41,147 nucleotides of DNA from an uncultured Nesterenkonia sp. Its GTDB lineage: Bacteria; Actinomycetota; Actinomycetes; Actinomycetales; Micrococcaceae. The notes beneath the pieces were generated by a model, which did no database searches, was not told the origin of the DNA, and worked only from the letters and a program-made list of their open reading frames with translations. The stretch covers positions 1 to 41,147 of the forward strand of contig CAMIAK010000017.1 in assembly GCA_946222885.1 (NCBI GenBank). Direction: 5' to 3'. Each line of letters opens with the position of its first letter. Within the stretch, counting starts at the first letter, position 1. Shown piece after piece: positions 41,100-41,147 of this stretch. The translations under genes and the position numbers were made by a program.

Positions 41100-41147
41100 T
41101 GTTCGGCGGTGACCTACTCTCCCACACTCTTCCGGGTGCAGTACCAT
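41100..41147 (-). rRNA. rrf: 5S ribosomal RNA, 3' part only
   Basis: The minus strand starts ATGGTACTGCACCCGGAAGA at the window edge and continues GTGTGGGAGAGTAGG and ends in TCACCGCCGAAC, the conserved 3' end of actinobacterial 5S rRNA. The rest of the gene, and presumably the 23S and 16S genes, lie beyond the window. Confidence 0.93.

Noticed and set aside
1..41147. CRISPR array or cas genes
   Set aside because: No regularly spaced direct repeats and no Cas-like proteins were seen.

Overview
The window is high-GC DNA with actinobacterial gene content, and it looks like a member of the Micrococcales. Supporting signs are an Rv2578c-type radical SAM protein, an NrtR-controlled nad operon, a CmtR regulator, a tlyA-nadK-recN-pyrG-xerD block, a parA-scpA-scpB-rluB-tyrA-cmk-der block, several probable leaderless starts, and an actinobacterial-type LexA box. 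A halotolerant Micrococcaceae such as Nesterenkonia is a guess based on gene order and an acidic exported protein. The right edge stops inside a 5S rRNA gene and the left edge inside a broken gene, so both edges may be contig ends.

Bases 1 to about 8.35 kb are the right end of an integrative conjugative or mobilisable element. They carry a damaged VirB4-like ATPase, a VirD4/TraG coupling protein, an SSB, a DUF4913 protein, small accessory genes and a large serine integrase. A cadmium/lead-type cassette (cmtR, CDF transporter, ICMT-like methyltransferase) is inserted among the transfer genes. The element ends in the 3' part of a tRNA-Arg(CCG) gene, and the integrase reading frame runs into that tRNA on the antisense strand.

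From 8.4 to 19.3 kb there is a mixed chromosomal region. It has tgt plus an IsdG/MhuD-like haem oxygenase, a membrane protein, and an SOS-box-controlled Rv2578c-family radical SAM gene. That gene is interrupted by a 350-residue LAGLIDADG intein placed exactly at the third Fe-S cysteine. Next come a DUF4365 gene with a frameshifted partner, and the nrtR-nadA-nadC-nadS operon for NAD synthesis with iron-sulfur supply for NadA. tRNA-Pro(GGG) and a lipoprotein with an acidic linker and a serine beta-lactamase-like domain follow.

From 19.3 to 41.1 kb the conserved housekeeping genes are on the minus strand: GTPase, nucleotide, tyrosine, rRNA-modification and chromosome-segregation genes, then xerD, pyrG, recN, nadK, tlyA, a HAD phosphatase and a TPR protein. 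The row is interrupted between xerD and parA by a 2-methylcitrate (propionate) locus: prpE facing gntR-prpD-prpB-prpC, with TGTATACA operators between. Two copies of a long hairpin repeat with a 22-base loop and a compensatory base-pair change sit in the two convergent gaps, after the lipoprotein gene and after prpC.
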